A stretch of 64,000 nucleotides of DNA, taken from NCBI GenBank assembly GCA_041941305.1, contig JBGTQJ010000056.1, positions 1 to 64,000 on the forward strand. Direction: 5' to 3'. How positions within the stretch are numbered: position 1 is the stretch's first letter; each line of letters opens with the position of its first letter. The position numbers and the translations under genes are program-made. Shown here one piece after another: positions 1 through 9,542 of the stretch. The notes under the pieces were generated by a model, which did not search any database, was not told the DNA's origin, and saw only the letters and a list, made by a program, of their open reading frames with translations. The DNA is from JANSWP01 sp041941305. Its GTDB lineage: Bacteria; Bacteroidota; Bacteroidia; Chitinophagales; Saprospiraceae.

Positions 1-108
1 TGAAATTCAATGATTTAAGATACAATCGGAAAATTCAGCTTGCCCCTTTGGGGGAATGATGCATGTTTTGATTTTCATTTTAATTTTTATTGTCATTCCA
101 ATTACACT

Positions 109-273
109 TAAGTACCTGGACAGAATAATGTTTAAAATTTTAGGAATGTTATTTTTTTGATAGTTTTTCTTTAAAAAGCTGCACATAGCCTAAGCTACGT
201 AAAGATTTTTAAAGGAAAAAATAGCGAAAAAAGAACCTGATAAAAATTAAAGATAATTTTGTCCAGGTACTTA
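109..273. repeat. Long-hairpin intergenic element, copy 1
   Basis: A perfect 14 bp inverted repeat (TAAGTACCTGGACA at 109-122, its complement at 260-273) bounds a 165 bp segment. Read against its own reverse complement, the two halves stay alignable almost to the apex (about 180-200), so the whole element can fold into one long imperfect hairpin. The apex carries a GCTTAGGCTATG-like motif that resembles the apex of the copy at 49955-50140. The rest of 1-347 is A/T-rich with no credible gene. It must also hold the promoter of the channel gene that starts at 348. Confidence 0.7.
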
Positions 274-347
274 TATTTATATTTTTTCGGTAAATTCATA
301 GAGGGAACCACAGGTCTCAATTATGTTGATCTATTCATTTTAATAAG

Positions 348-2525
348 ATGATTAAAAAAAGTCATTTAGCAACTTTTGCTTTGTTATTGGTTTTGCCCGT
401 ATCCATTTACCTCATTTGGAAGGGTGTAAATCGAGAGTTGGAACATCTCGATAACCTCGAACAGAATACCATTCTAAAGGCAGGACATTATGTACAAAAA
501 ATAGAGTTGGAGATTGCCCAAAAAATCAAGGCATTGGGTCATTTCATGTCCGATACATTACTGGATAATACAGAAGCCTTATTCCAGGAATTGGAGATCA
601 TTGAGAAACAAAATACAGATATCGCCTGTATCGGTTTGGCATTTAAGCCTAATTCATTTATCGACTCATTGGTTCTGGTAGCCCCCCGATACCAAAAGAA
701 AGGTGCCAATTATGAATGGATCAATATTGATGAATATTGGGACTATACAGATGAAAACATACAGAACTGGTATGCAGAGATAATCCACAAAAAAAAGCCC
801 TTCCACTGGAGCAAGCCATTTATTGACCCGATTTTGAATAAAAAAGTCATCCAATATTCCCTTCCAATCAGCAAATCAGATTCTTTAGGGCGGCATACCC
901 TTGGGGTACTATATTTCCAATTTGCCCTCGATAAAGTCAAGGAGTTACTATCCGGTTTAGAATATGGTGAAAATGGGTTTTATTTCATATTGGATGGGGA
1001 GCAAGCAAAAACCTCGGAAAACATCAAGGACCATTTAATTCTCACTGATATTCCTCAAACTTTTAATCTGAATGAGCGAATCATTGCCAAATATTTCAAC
1101 GAATCCGATTCAACCAAAACCCTAAACTTTATTTTTGAAGAACGCATTTTTGCATTCCATAAAATTGAAGAGCTGAATTGGGTTTTTGTAAATGTCCGCC
1201 CCGTCTCAGACATCGTTTACTCTAAAGAATTATTTATTCGAGATGGGAAGGCAAGCATGCAATATTTCCAATTTTTCAGAAATCGCCTCAATATTCTCAT
1301 TTACGTACTGATCCCTTTGGTCATTTTGATTTTTGTTTTTACTTCCTTTCTCAACAGACAATTTTCAAAGCAGATTGGATTAATAGCTATGTCCATAACG
1401 CTTTCCATCGTTTTTTTGAGCGCCACATCCTATGTTTGGGTAATTTGTGAATCCAGATCAGTCAATTATCACCAAAATAAAGCAGATCTTGTCCATGATC
1501 AGGAAGGGCTGGCAAAATATCAAAGAAAATATTCCCTGGAAAGCCTGGATAAATACGAAGTATTGCCATTGTATATCCCTACAGGTATTTTCATACAATC
1601 TGTAGAATTTCCAGAGAAGAACAACATAAAATTAACCGGTTATGTGTGGCAGAAATATCACATTTTGGGAAATAGAGACAGCATCCAGTTTGTAAATTTT
1701 GAATCAAAAGATGAATTAGGCGTTATTTTTCCCGATGCGGTTAGTTTGACGATGGAAAAGTCCTATGAGCGATTTTATGAGGAGGACAACTTAGCAGTAT
1801 TGGGATGGTATTATGAAATGGAATTGCGTCAGAACTTCAATCTCTCTCAATTTCCACTGGACTATAAGAACATAAACATCAGGATGTGGCATAAGCAATT
1901 TGAACAAAACATCGTATTGCTTCCCGACCTGGATGCCTATGACTTTTTAAATCCGGAAGCCAAAGCAGGAATTGACCAACAAATCGTAACCACGGGTTGG
2001 CAATTGAAAGGCAGTTTTTTCAGCTTTGACCGGAATAGCTACAATACAAATTTTGGATTCACTAATTATCGCGGAGAAGAAAATTTTCCTGAACTCAATT
2101 TTGTCATCATAATGCAAAGGGAGTTTCTGAGTCCTTTTATCTCTTATGTTACACCCATTCTGTTTGTAGCCATTTTACTTTTTTTCAGTGTTTTTTCCAT
2201 TACTGGTCAAGCAGAGGAAGCAGAGATTCTGGGTTTCTCGAGCTCCACCATTATCCAAATCGTAATTGCGCTGTTTTTTGCGGCGCTATTGAGTCATATC
2301 GACCTTCGAAGTGCGCTTCCCGTTAAAGGTTTCTTCTATCTAGAATTTTTTTATTTCGCTATTTATTTAATGTTGGTACTGGTAACCGTTAATTCCAAAT
2401 TAGTAGCCTTCAATTTTCATATTGGCACTTATGGGCCTAAAGCGTATAATTTTATATTCAAAGCCGCTTTTTGGCCAACTCTTTTATTCCTGATATTTCT
2501 GTCAACGATTTATATTTTGTATTAG
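348..2525 (+). CDS. Cache-domain sensor fused to a pentameric ligand-gated ion channel (pLGIC)
   Basis: This 725-residue membrane protein has TM1 at 7-23, then a periplasmic region at 30-290 that reads as a Cache domain (the YWDYTDENIQNWY stretch and a following PFIDP segment). TM2 is at about 313-334 and TM3 at 343-366. Residues 400-591 look like a pLGIC beta-sandwich with FPLD at 502-505. Next come Arg591, M1 (597-618, with Pro603), M2 (631-655), the conserved LP at 657-658, M3 (661-685) and M4 (704-725). Order and landmarks match my memory of GLIC, including an acidic M1-M2 turn (AEEAE). Family knowledge suggests a cation channel gated through the periplasm; the ligand is unknown. The next gene encodes an orphan binding protein. 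I am confident of the pLGIC topology and less so of the Cache subtype. Confidence 0.78.
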   Translation: MIKKSHLATFALLLVLPVSIYLIWKGVNRELEHLDNLEQNTILKAGHYVQKIELEIAQKIKALGHFMSDTLLDNTEALFQELEIIEKQNTDIACIGLAFKPNSFIDSLVLVAPRYQKKGANYEWINIDEYWDYTDENIQNWYAEIIHKKKPFHWSKPFIDPILNKKVIQYSLPISKSDSLGRHTLGVLYFQFALDKVKELLSGLEYGENGFYFILDGEQAKTSENIKDHLILTDIPQTFNLNERIIAKYFNESDSTKTLNFIFEERIFAFHKIEELNWVFVNVRPVSDIVYSKELFIRDGKASMQYFQFFRNRLNILIYVLIPLVILIFVFTSFLNRQFSKQIGLIAMSITLSIVFLSATSYVWVICESRSVNYHQNKADLVHDQEGLAKYQRKYSLESLDKYEVLPLYIPTGIFIQSVEFPEKNNIKLTGYVWQKYHILGNRDSIQFVNFESKDELGVIFPDAVSLTMEKSYERFYEEDNLAVLGWYYEMELRQNFNLSQFPLDYKNINIRMWHKQFEQNIVLLPDLDAYDFLNPEAKAGIDQQIVTTGWQLKGSFFSFDRNSYNTNFGFTNYRGEENFPELNFVIIMQREFLSPFISYVTPILFVAILLFFSVFSITGQAEEAEILGFSSSTIIQIVIALFFAALLSHIDLRSALPVKGFFYLEFFYFAIYLMLVLVTVNSKLVAFNFHIGTYGPKAYNFIFKAAFWPTLLFLIFLSTIYILY

Positions 2526-2620
2526 ACTATATTCCAAAATCTTATTGCGGGGAAATGATTTGATCATTTATGAAAAACATCTCTAAGGAACCCTTAAAAA
2601 ATCACTACTAAATAGTGCAT

Positions 2621-3829
2621 ATGATGATATACAGCAAGCAACTAATCTTTTTATTGACCGCGATCTTTTTCAATACCGCAATTTTGTGCCAGGAAAAAGT
2701 AGTCGTAGGGATGTCAACAGCCTTGAGTGGTCCTTCCGGAAACCTGGGAAAAAATATGAGGTATGGAATTGAAGCTTGTTTTTGGGAATACAATCAATCA
2801 CAAAGGCTACAAAACATTCAGCTTATTTGCTATGATGATGCTTATAAACCAGAGAAGGTCAAAGAAAATATGGAACGACTCGTTGCAAATGAGGAGGTAT
2901 TGGCAATTATCGGAAATATTGGAACTCCTACTGCAAAGGTTGCTGTGCCAATTGCACAGGAAAAAGAATTGCTTTTTTACGGTGCCTTCTCAGGTGCATC
3001 CTTCTTACGGGATAGCTCATTATTGGAAACCAAGCCCCCAATCGTCATTAACTTTAGGGCTTCCTATGAGGATGAAATCAATGCCTTGGTGGATTACATT
3101 AGCAATAGAAATATTTTACCTTTTGAAACAGCTTTGTTCATACAAGATGATCCTTATGGAAAAAACATTCGAGACCTGGCAATCAAGAGTTTCATTGAAC
3201 GGGGGTTTGAAATTGAAAATAATGACAGCACCTCTTTGTTTCATTCTATTGGCACATACGAACGGAATTCCTGGAATGTAAAAAGAGCAATCATTAAAGT
3301 TTGCAATGAAAAAACGGCACCCAAGGCAGTTATTATAGGTGCGACCTCCAAAGCCGCAGCCAAGTTCATCGAGAACATCAAAATATTACTGCCCAACACC
3401 ATATTTCTAAATGTATCCTTCCTGAGTAGTCAAGGGTTGCTTGAAGACTTGGGAGAAAATGCTGCAAATATTATCCTTTCACAAGTCGTCCCCTTTTACA
3501 ATTCCCCTCTGCTCGGTACAGATTCTTACAGATTTGCCATGGAATCATTTGCCAGGCATATCGGGAGGGAAGCCCAACTTGAGCAAATGATGAATCCAAT
3601 TTCTTTTGAGGGCTATTTGGCTGCCCGAGTTTTCATCAGGCGTTTTGTCTCAGGTAAAGAATATTTGACACGCAAGTCTATTCGCCAGCCTCGTCCAATC
3701 TATGCTCCATCTTTCGGTATTGATGAAGTCTTTTTTAAAGAAAGTGACATCCAGGCGCTTCATAAAGTATGGTTAATCGAAACCGTACAGGATTCTACCA
3801 ATCAGTTTATTTATCGTGCCATTAAATAA
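2621..3829 (+). CDS. Type I periplasmic binding protein (branched-chain amino acid/amide-urea receptor family), orphan
   Basis: The protein has a signal peptide (hydrophobic IFLLTAIFF, cleavage near LCQ) and a Peripla_BP_6-like fold. VVVGMSTALSGPSG is the usual first strand and ligand loop, followed by an IGNIGTPTAKVAVPIAQE segment and a second lobe beginning near ETALFIQDDPYGK. Such proteins bind amino acids, amides or small acids and normally feed an ABC importer, but no permease or ATPase gene is nearby. It lies 95 bp after the Cache-pLGIC gene on the same strand. I infer that it may present ligand to, or sense with, that channel. The open frame extends to a GTG at 2615; ATG 2621 or 2624 is the likelier start. 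It ends 4 bp before the convergent fucosidase gene. Confidence 0.82.
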   Translation: MMIYSKQLIFLLTAIFFNTAILCQEKVVVGMSTALSGPSGNLGKNMRYGIEACFWEYNQSQRLQNIQLICYDDAYKPEKVKENMERLVANEEVLAIIGNIGTPTAKVAVPIAQEKELLFYGAFSGASFLRDSSLLETKPPIVINFRASYEDEINALVDYISNRNILPFETALFIQDDPYGKNIRDLAIKSFIERGFEIENNDSTSLFHSIGTYERNSWNVKRAIIKVCNEKTAPKAVIIGATSKAAAKFIENIKILLPNTIFLNVSFLSSQGLLEDLGENAANIILSQVVPFYNSPLLGTDSYRFAMESFARHIGREAQLEQMMNPISFEGYLAARVFIRRFVSGKEYLTRKSIRQPRPIYAPSFGIDEVFFKESDIQALHKVWLIETVQDSTNQFIYRAIK

Positions 3830-3833
3830 GTTC

Positions 3834-5261
3834 TTACAGTGAAATTTTCAAAACCCAAACATATTCACAGGGTGGTTCTTTTTGTTGCCTTTCAGGAATA
3901 TCTGCTATGAAACCATTCCCGACTCTACGCCATTCAATATTTTCATTTGTCCCCAATAATTGAATAGAAGAAGATTCAGGCAGTTTCAATTGTGAAAACC
4001 ATATTTGATCAGGAATTTGCGTTTCATTTTCTTCCGCCAGATAAAGCGCATAAATCGTTTGCTCATCTTTGGATTGTGTCAGGCACACTTTCCCTTCTTT
4101 GTATGGAGCCAAGGGTCTGGAGGCATAAATGGCTTCTCCATTTACCGCCATCCAATCGCCTATTTCACTCAATCGTTCATAGGCAATTTCGTCAATGGTG
4201 CCTTCAGGGCTAGGTCCCACATTTAGTAGAAAATTGCCGCCCTTTGCAACAATATCCACCAAAGTATGTATGAGCTGTCGTGTAGGTTTATAATTTGGGT
4301 TGAAGGAATAGCTCCAGCCACCAGCCATTGTCATACAGGTTTCCCAGGGATAAGGGAGCGTCTTGTCCGGAACGCGCTGTTCAGGGGTTCGATAATTTTC
4401 AAAAGGACCATGTACAGACCGATCGACGACTATTAAACCAGGTTGATTTTGCCGAGCCATATTCACAATGCGAGGCATATCGATATTTTGTCCCCATTTA
4501 GGTAAATCATAACCCCAGGAAATCACTTCTTCGTTGATGGTGGAATCAGGTCTAATCCACCCACCGTCTAACCAAAGAATATCAATCTCACCATAGACGG
4601 TCATCAATTCCTCAATTTGATTGTAGGTGAAATCCTCAAATCGCTGCCAGCGCTCCGGGTATTTCCGGATGTCATAGTTGTTGCAGCGATTGGAGGTTGC
4701 CCATTCAGGAGCCCAATAGTCTTCATGGTGCCAATCTGGCTTAGAGAAATAAGCCCCCGTTTTGAAGCCCTTAGCTCGAAAAGCATTAAAGAGGTGTTTT
4801 GTTACATTCGCTTTCGGGTGTTTTGAAAAAGGCACTTCACTACCCGTTATTTTATAATCCGTGTATTTGCTATCAAACATGCAAAATCCATCGTGGTGCT
4901 TGGTAGTAAAAACGACGTAGCGCATTCCAGCCTTCCATGCAGCATTTGCCCATTTTTCAGGATCAAACTGGATTGGATTAAAGGTTTTGGGAAGTGCTTC
5001 ATATTCTTTTACATACTCCACATAATTATTGCTCTTTCTTCGAATCCAATCTTCAGAACAAATGGACCAGCTTTCTACAACACCCCATTGGCTATAAGTT
5101 CCCCAATGCATCATAAAGCCAAATTTCAGGTCCTGCCAGTTTGCCAGTTTAGCTTGGACGAGGGGATCTGGATCGAGTACATAGGCATCTTTTTGGGAAA
5201 AAGTGAAAGTGGTAAATAGTGAAAATAAAAGGAAAAAGGTTTGTTTTGAGAAGGGCATCAT
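3834..5261 (-). CDS. Alpha-L-fucosidase, GH29
   Basis: A secreted 475-residue glycoside hydrolase that should remove terminal alpha-L-fucose from glycans or sulfated algal polysaccharides. After the signal peptide (to FSQ, 23) come GH29 hallmarks: FGFMMHWGTYS at 47-57, TKHHDGFCMFDS at 120-131 and ILWLDGGW at 228-235, whose Asp232 is the expected nucleophile. The length is normal for the single-domain form; the last 70 or so residues look like the usual beta-sandwich tail. No T9SS tail or lipobox is visible, so it is probably periplasmic. Two tandem copies of a palindromic motif lie just upstream (5273-5334). It is not in a SusCD-type locus here. Confidence 0.93.
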   Translation of the reverse strand: MMPFSKQTFFLLFSLFTTFTFSQKDAYVLDPDPLVQAKLANWQDLKFGFMMHWGTYSQWGVVESWSICSEDWIRRKSNNYVEYVKEYEALPKTFNPIQFDPEKWANAAWKAGMRYVVFTTKHHDGFCMFDSKYTDYKITGSEVPFSKHPKANVTKHLFNAFRAKGFKTGAYFSKPDWHHEDYWAPEWATSNRCNNYDIRKYPERWQRFEDFTYNQIEELMTVYGEIDILWLDGGWIRPDSTINEEVISWGYDLPKWGQNIDMPRIVNMARQNQPGLIVVDRSVHGPFENYRTPEQRVPDKTLPYPWETCMTMAGGWSYSFNPNYKPTRQLIHTLVDIVAKGGNFLLNVGPSPEGTIDEIAYERLSEIGDWMAVNGEAIYASRPLAPYKEGKVCLTQSKDEQTIYALYLAEENETQIPDQIWFSQLKLPESSSIQLLGTNENIEWRRVGNGFIADIPERQQKEPPCEYVWVLKISL

Positions 5262-5272
5262 TTATAAGTGCT

Positions 5273-5334
5273 TATTATGTTTTGGGAATCCAATCCCTAA
5301 ATATTATGTTTTTTTGGGAATCCATTCCCAAAAA
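5273..5334. promoter_or_regulatory. Tandem palindromic operator-like motifs upstream of the fucosidase gene
   Basis: The stretch TATTATGT...TTGGGAATCC-AATCCC occurs twice in direct orientation, at 5273-5299 and 5302-5334. The second copy is a 24 bp palindrome (11 bp arms TTTTTGGGAAT / ATTCCCAAAAA) and the first is a degraded version. They lie 12-73 bp upstream of the fucosidase start and about 80 bp upstream of the divergent porin gene. A regulator binding two dimer sites is a reasonable inference, but the protein is unknown. Confidence 0.45.
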
Positions 5335-5411
5335 CTTCTCAAATTATTTTGGTTCTTTGCTCCCGTTAACAAAAAGCAAAAAATAAAGCATCTTCAAAAA
5401 GCGGTCGTTTG

Positions 5412-7694
5412 ATGTTCCAAAAAGAAATGAGGTTTCTTAAAATCATATCATCTACCATCGTGCTATTGGCGCTAATTCCATTTTGTGTATCTGCGCAATT
5501 TGGGCAAAGCGGCGGCTTTGGAGGGGGTGGGTTCGGTGGTGGCGGTTTCGGTGGTGGCGGATTTGGCTCAGGTGGTTTTGGTTCTTCTCCAGGAGGAGGC
5601 ACTCAAACTTTGACATTGGACACTTCGGATATCTTCTACTTTTTTGCTGAAAATCCCAGCCTGATTTTTCCCTTTACAGATAGTCTATTGAATGAATTTC
5701 AGCAGTACGATCCTACCCGCCAAAGAGTGTATGATTATGCTCATTTGGGAAATTTGGGTTCTGCACATCGTCCGCTTGTGTATGAACCTTCCTTTAGGAG
5801 AGGATTTGATATTGGCTTTCACCAATTTGATTTGTACCAAACACATTTGAATGATGTTCCTTTCTACAAGATAGAACAAGCCTACACCAAAGCTTCTTTT
5901 TCACAAGGACCTACCCAGGAAGATTTGTATTTCACCGTTCAGTTTAGTCAGAATTTCGCCAATGGGATCAATCTGGTTGTTGATCACAAAAAGATAAACA
6001 ACATCGGCTCTTATGACAGGCAACTAGCACGAAACAACAGCTCTGTATTCGGCATGTGGTACCATGCTCCAACAGGAAGGTACGATGGTTTTTTCACCTA
6101 CATCCACAACAATCTATTTCAGCAAGACAATGGTGGAATCATCGAACCCACAGACACCATTATTCCACCCTTCCAAGTAGACGTAACCCTGCAAAACGCT
6201 GAAACAAAAATCATCACCAATGAATTCTCCTGGCGGCAATATTTTTACCTAAACCGTGGAAAAAAGAAATCCAAAACCCCAACAGTTGATTCTTTGACTG
6301 CAGCATTACAAGACTCCGTTTTGAATCCCAGGCTGGATTCTATTTTGAATGCAAAAAGAGATTCTCTTGATATTCCTTCTCCTGATTCAATTGGTTTGAA
6401 AAAACCACCTTTGATCCCACCAGGACAAGATACCATTCCGCAAAGTCCACCTGGCAATTTCCCGCCTCCTCAACAAGGCAGACCTCCTTTCGCTCCACCT
6501 CCTACTCAATTCAATCCCCAATTTGGTCAAGCTCCACCTCCACCTGATATAGAAACTTTTCCACCTGATAAGCGGGCATTTACAGTATATCACCATCTGC
6601 GGTTTAAAACCAATCGCTACAAATTTTTTGACGATGCAGTCAGCGATGATTCTACGTATTATGGTGATATGCTGGTAGACTCCAGAGGTTTGCGCAATTT
6701 CGTGGAAACCAGGGAGTTGGAAAACACCTTTAAATTGCAAACTTTTAAATTAGGGGAAAAGGATACTTCTGGGGTACGGCGGCAAAATGACTTAATTGAG
6801 GCAGGCTTGATTCACAGTTTGCACTTTGTCGATCAGGAACCTGCTGACACATCTACTATCAACCAATTGTTCTTGACGGGTAAAATTCGATTCAATCCAG
6901 GCGAGCGTTTGCGTATACAGGCTTATGGGCATCTCGGATTTTTGAACAATGGAGGCGATTACCGCCTGAGTGGAGAATTGTTTCTGGATTTTAAAAAGGT
7001 AGGAAACCTGAAGGCGGAATTGGTCAATCAACTATATACCCCTTCGCTTATCCAACATCGCCTTTTCATTTCTCAAAAAGCATTTTGGGAAAATGATTTT
7101 GATAAAACACTTGAAACCAGCCTTGCTGGAACATACGAATTGCCTGCTTTCCGGTTTTCTGCCACCCTTCGCAATCAATTGATAACCAATTTCATCTATT
7201 ACGATACCCTGGCTACGCCAAAGCAACATGGCACCGCCATCAATATCCTTCAAGTCATGCTAAGGAAGGATTTCAAATTGGGTCCCTTTGCCTTTAACAA
7301 CCTTTTTGTGTTCCAAAATGTCTCTCAAAATGTGCTTAGGCTACCTTCTTATTTTTCCAAACACAGCCTTTATTTTGAGGGAAGGGTTTTCAAAAAAGTA
7401 CTGGAAACCCGAATTGGTTTTGATTTACGACTCTCCAACGCTTATAAGGCAGATGCCTATAATCCTCTTATTGGTCAATTTCATTTACAGGATGAGCAGG
7501 ACATTCCTTTTGCGCCTCTACTCGATGCCTTTATCAATTTTCGCGTCAATACCTTTCGCTTTTTTGTCAAAGTAGAAAATCTGTTGACACCCATCAGAAA
7601 TCAATATTATTATCAAACGGCCAGACAAGCTTTGCCATTTAGCTGGAGCAATGGAGGGCTGAGGTTTGGGTTGTCCTGGAGATTGGTGGATTGA
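5412..7694 (+). CDS. Putative outer-membrane porin, Porin_10-like (PF14121 type)
   Basis: About 760 residues with a signal peptide ending at CVSAQ. A glycine/phenylalanine-rich linker of GGGFG units follows, then alternating aromatic beta strands typical of the Bacteroidota putative porin family (for example FRRGFDIGFHQFDLY and WYHAPTGRYDGFFTYIHN). A proline-rich insertion near residues 335-385 (PPGQ, PPPQQ, PPPP) interrupts the barrel-like part. The C-terminus is short and aromatic (GLSWRLVD), as in outer-membrane barrels. The open frame begins at a TTG (5409). ATG 5412 is given here, and ATG 5427 would put the signal peptide exactly at the N-terminus. Function as a general porin is inferred from family membership only. 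Confidence 0.75.
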   Translation: MFQKEMRFLKIISSTIVLLALIPFCVSAQFGQSGGFGGGGFGGGGFGGGGFGSGGFGSSPGGGTQTLTLDTSDIFYFFAENPSLIFPFTDSLLNEFQQYDPTRQRVYDYAHLGNLGSAHRPLVYEPSFRRGFDIGFHQFDLYQTHLNDVPFYKIEQAYTKASFSQGPTQEDLYFTVQFSQNFANGINLVVDHKKINNIGSYDRQLARNNSSVFGMWYHAPTGRYDGFFTYIHNNLFQQDNGGIIEPTDTIIPPFQVDVTLQNAETKIITNEFSWRQYFYLNRGKKKSKTPTVDSLTAALQDSVLNPRLDSILNAKRDSLDIPSPDSIGLKKPPLIPPGQDTIPQSPPGNFPPPQQGRPPFAPPPTQFNPQFGQAPPPPDIETFPPDKRAFTVYHHLRFKTNRYKFFDDAVSDDSTYYGDMLVDSRGLRNFVETRELENTFKLQTFKLGEKDTSGVRRQNDLIEAGLIHSLHFVDQEPADTSTINQLFLTGKIRFNPGERLRIQAYGHLGFLNNGGDYRLSGELFLDFKKVGNLKAELVNQLYTPSLIQHRLFISQKAFWENDFDKTLETSLAGTYELPAFRFSATLRNQLITNFIYYDTLATPKQHGTAINILQVMLRKDFKLGPFAFNNLFVFQNVSQNVLRLPSYFSKHSLYFEGRVFKKVLETRIGFDLRLSNAYKADAYNPLIGQFHLQDEQDIPFAPLLDAFINFRVNTFRFFVKVENLLTPIRNQYYYQTARQALPFSWSNGGLRFGLSWRLVD

Positions 7695-7729
7695 GGGAAT
7701 GTATGTAGTTTCTTAGTTTTTAAAAAAAA

Positions 7730-8068
7730 TTACGCTACCCCAAATTCCGTAAAAGGTCGAACCTCCTCAGGCTGCATTCCCAAAACAATATCTGATTTGG
7801 GAACACCCTTTTCAACAAAATACTTTCCAACCAAAACATCTGTATTATTCTCCTGAATCCAGATCTTTTCATTCTTGATGTCAAAATGAAAAATAATATT
7901 GAGATAATAAGAATCTTTATGCCAACCAATATACATCAATTGATAATGGTAATTTTCTTTGTCTGCAATGATTTGAGCCTCCACACCTGATTGCAAGGGC
8001 GGAGCTTCATCGGTATATTCCCGCAAAAAATCAAGAATATATTTTTCGTATTTTTTTACTTTATCCAT
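7730..8068 (-). CDS. xisI: XisI family protein (fdxN element excision controlling factor)
   Basis: A 112-residue protein matching XisI throughout: an N-terminal KYEKYILDFLREY helix, then AQIIADKENYHYQLMYIGW, the strand pair around FHFDIKNEKIWIQ, and the C-terminal GVPKSDIVLGMQPEEVRPFTEFGVA signature. In cyanobacteria XisI works with XisH in excision of the fdxN element and is often encoded next to it. Here no xisH homologue is visible on either side, so it is a solitary member whose role is unknown. It is divergent from the phospholipase-like gene at 8174, with a 105 bp shared promoter region, and convergent with the porin gene. Confidence 0.85.
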   Translation of the reverse strand: MDKVKKYEKYILDFLREYTDEAPPLQSGVEAQIIADKENYHYQLMYIGWHKDSYYLNIIFHFDIKNEKIWIQENNTDVLVGKYFVEKGVPKSDIVLGMQPEEVRPFTEFGVA

Positions 8069-8173
8069 CGCTCAATAGTTTTAGATGAAGGGTCGAATAC
8101 AAGGTCTTAAAAATTTTCCAAACCATGCATTCCAATTAGTTTTTTGTGATTACTTTTTCACGTATTTTTAGGC

Positions 8174-9430
8174 ATGCTAAGATTTAAGAATATGGGCTGG
8201 TGTCTTTGCCTGATAATTGCACCATTTTTTCTTTCCACAAAAATCACCAACTATCAAAATCAGGTTGACTGGGGCTTCTTCGCCCATCGCCAAATCAACC
8301 GAATGGCAACTTTCACCCTTCCTCCTGAGATGATCGTTTTCTACAAAAAACACATTGATTACCTCACCGATCACGCCATTGACCCTGATAAAAGGCGTTA
8401 TGCTTCTCCTCATGAAGCGGTCCGGCATTACATAGATTTGGATGTTTATGGTAAAGCTCCTTTTGATAACATGCCTCGTAATTGGACCAATGCTTTGATG
8501 GCCTATTCAGAATTCCGGGTAGTTGGAAACCGACAAGATACGTTTGATCTATTCTCTACTGCTTTAAACCCTGATACACTATCAATCACTGATATGGTAT
8601 TTAATTCAGAGTCAAAACACATCCTTTCTAAAGACACTTTCCGTAATTTTTTCATTCAAAATGTATTGCCTCAATATTATGAAGAACAATGGCAAATAGA
8701 TTGCGACAGTATAGCCAAATTGCTGGGAGTCCCAATTCAAAGTTTAAATTGCCAAAAAATAATTGTCGAGGATCATCTTTCAGAGCATGGCATTCTGCCC
8801 TGGCATTTGAATAAAACGCAGCGCAATTTAACCAGCGCATTTCTGGAAATGGATCCCGATTGGGTCTTGCGATTGTCTGCCGATTTTGGCCACTATCTTG
8901 CAGATGCACATGTACCCCTCCACACTACAAAAAACTACAATGGGCAGCTTACCGGGCAAAATGGGATTCATGCCTTTTGGGAAACACGACTACCTGAATT
9001 GTTTTTTGAAAATTATGACCTATGGGTAGGGAAAGCGGAATATATCGAACGACCTCAACAATTCTTTTGGGATATCATATTGGAGAGCCACGCTTATGTG
9101 GATAGTGTATTGTTGATTGAAAAATCGCTTCGTGAAATTGTTCCGTCTGATCAGCAAAATTGTATAGAGCAAAAAGGCGCACAAATGGTGACTTTGCCCT
9201 GCCGTGAATTTTCCAAAATTTATCACAATCGCATGAACGGCATGGTGGAAGAAAGATTGAGAAAAGCCATTCTTGCCATTGGAAGTGCCTGGTATACAGC
9301 CTGGTGGGATGCTGGACAACCAGACTTAAGACAGTTGTTAGACAAAGATTATCAAAATAATTCAGTGGTGGATTCTACCGAACTGGAACAAAAGTTTAGG
9401 TTGGGAAATATTTTTGGTAGGAAGCATTGA
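8174..9430 (+). CDS. Zinc-dependent phospholipase C / S1-P1 nuclease-like protein
   Basis: A secreted 418-residue protein. After a hydrophobic leader (WCLCLIIAPFFLS) the mature part starts with WGFFAHRQINRMA, which resembles the N-terminal Trp/His zinc ligand of this fold. Further His/Asp pairs are visible: ASPHEAVRHYIDLD, and the clear metal motif SADFGHYLADAHVPLH (HxxxD plus His). An HAFWETRLPE segment follows. These are the landmarks of trinuclear-zinc phosphodiesterases. Whether the substrate is a phospholipid or a nucleic acid cannot be decided from the sequence. It is monocistronic, with a 112 bp gap before the next gene. Confidence 0.8.
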   Translation: MLRFKNMGWCLCLIIAPFFLSTKITNYQNQVDWGFFAHRQINRMATFTLPPEMIVFYKKHIDYLTDHAIDPDKRRYASPHEAVRHYIDLDVYGKAPFDNMPRNWTNALMAYSEFRVVGNRQDTFDLFSTALNPDTLSITDMVFNSESKHILSKDTFRNFFIQNVLPQYYEEQWQIDCDSIAKLLGVPIQSLNCQKIIVEDHLSEHGILPWHLNKTQRNLTSAFLEMDPDWVLRLSADFGHYLADAHVPLHTTKNYNGQLTGQNGIHAFWETRLPELFFENYDLWVGKAEYIERPQQFFWDIILESHAYVDSVLLIEKSLREIVPSDQQNCIEQKGAQMVTLPCREFSKIYHNRMNGMVEERLRKAILAIGSAWYTAWWDAGQPDLRQLLDKDYQNNSVVDSTELEQKFRLGNIFGRKH

Positions 9431-9441
9431 TTTCCTTCGAG

Positions 9442-9520
9442 AAATTCATTTATTTTTCTGGATTTCACACTTTTCAGGTCGATATTACAATTGGTAATAA
9501 TTGAAAATTCATTTATTTTT
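9442..9520. repeat. 16 bp direct repeat upstream of the HNH module
   Basis: AAATTCATTTATTTTT occurs at 9442-9457 and again at 9505-9520 in the 112 bp before the two-gene HNH module. Spacing is 63 bp. The second copy ends 22 bp before the first ATG. It could be a binding site for autoregulation or a recombination scar; nothing further can be read from it. Confidence 0.4.
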
Positions 9521-9542
9521 ATCGAAAATTATTATTTAACCA

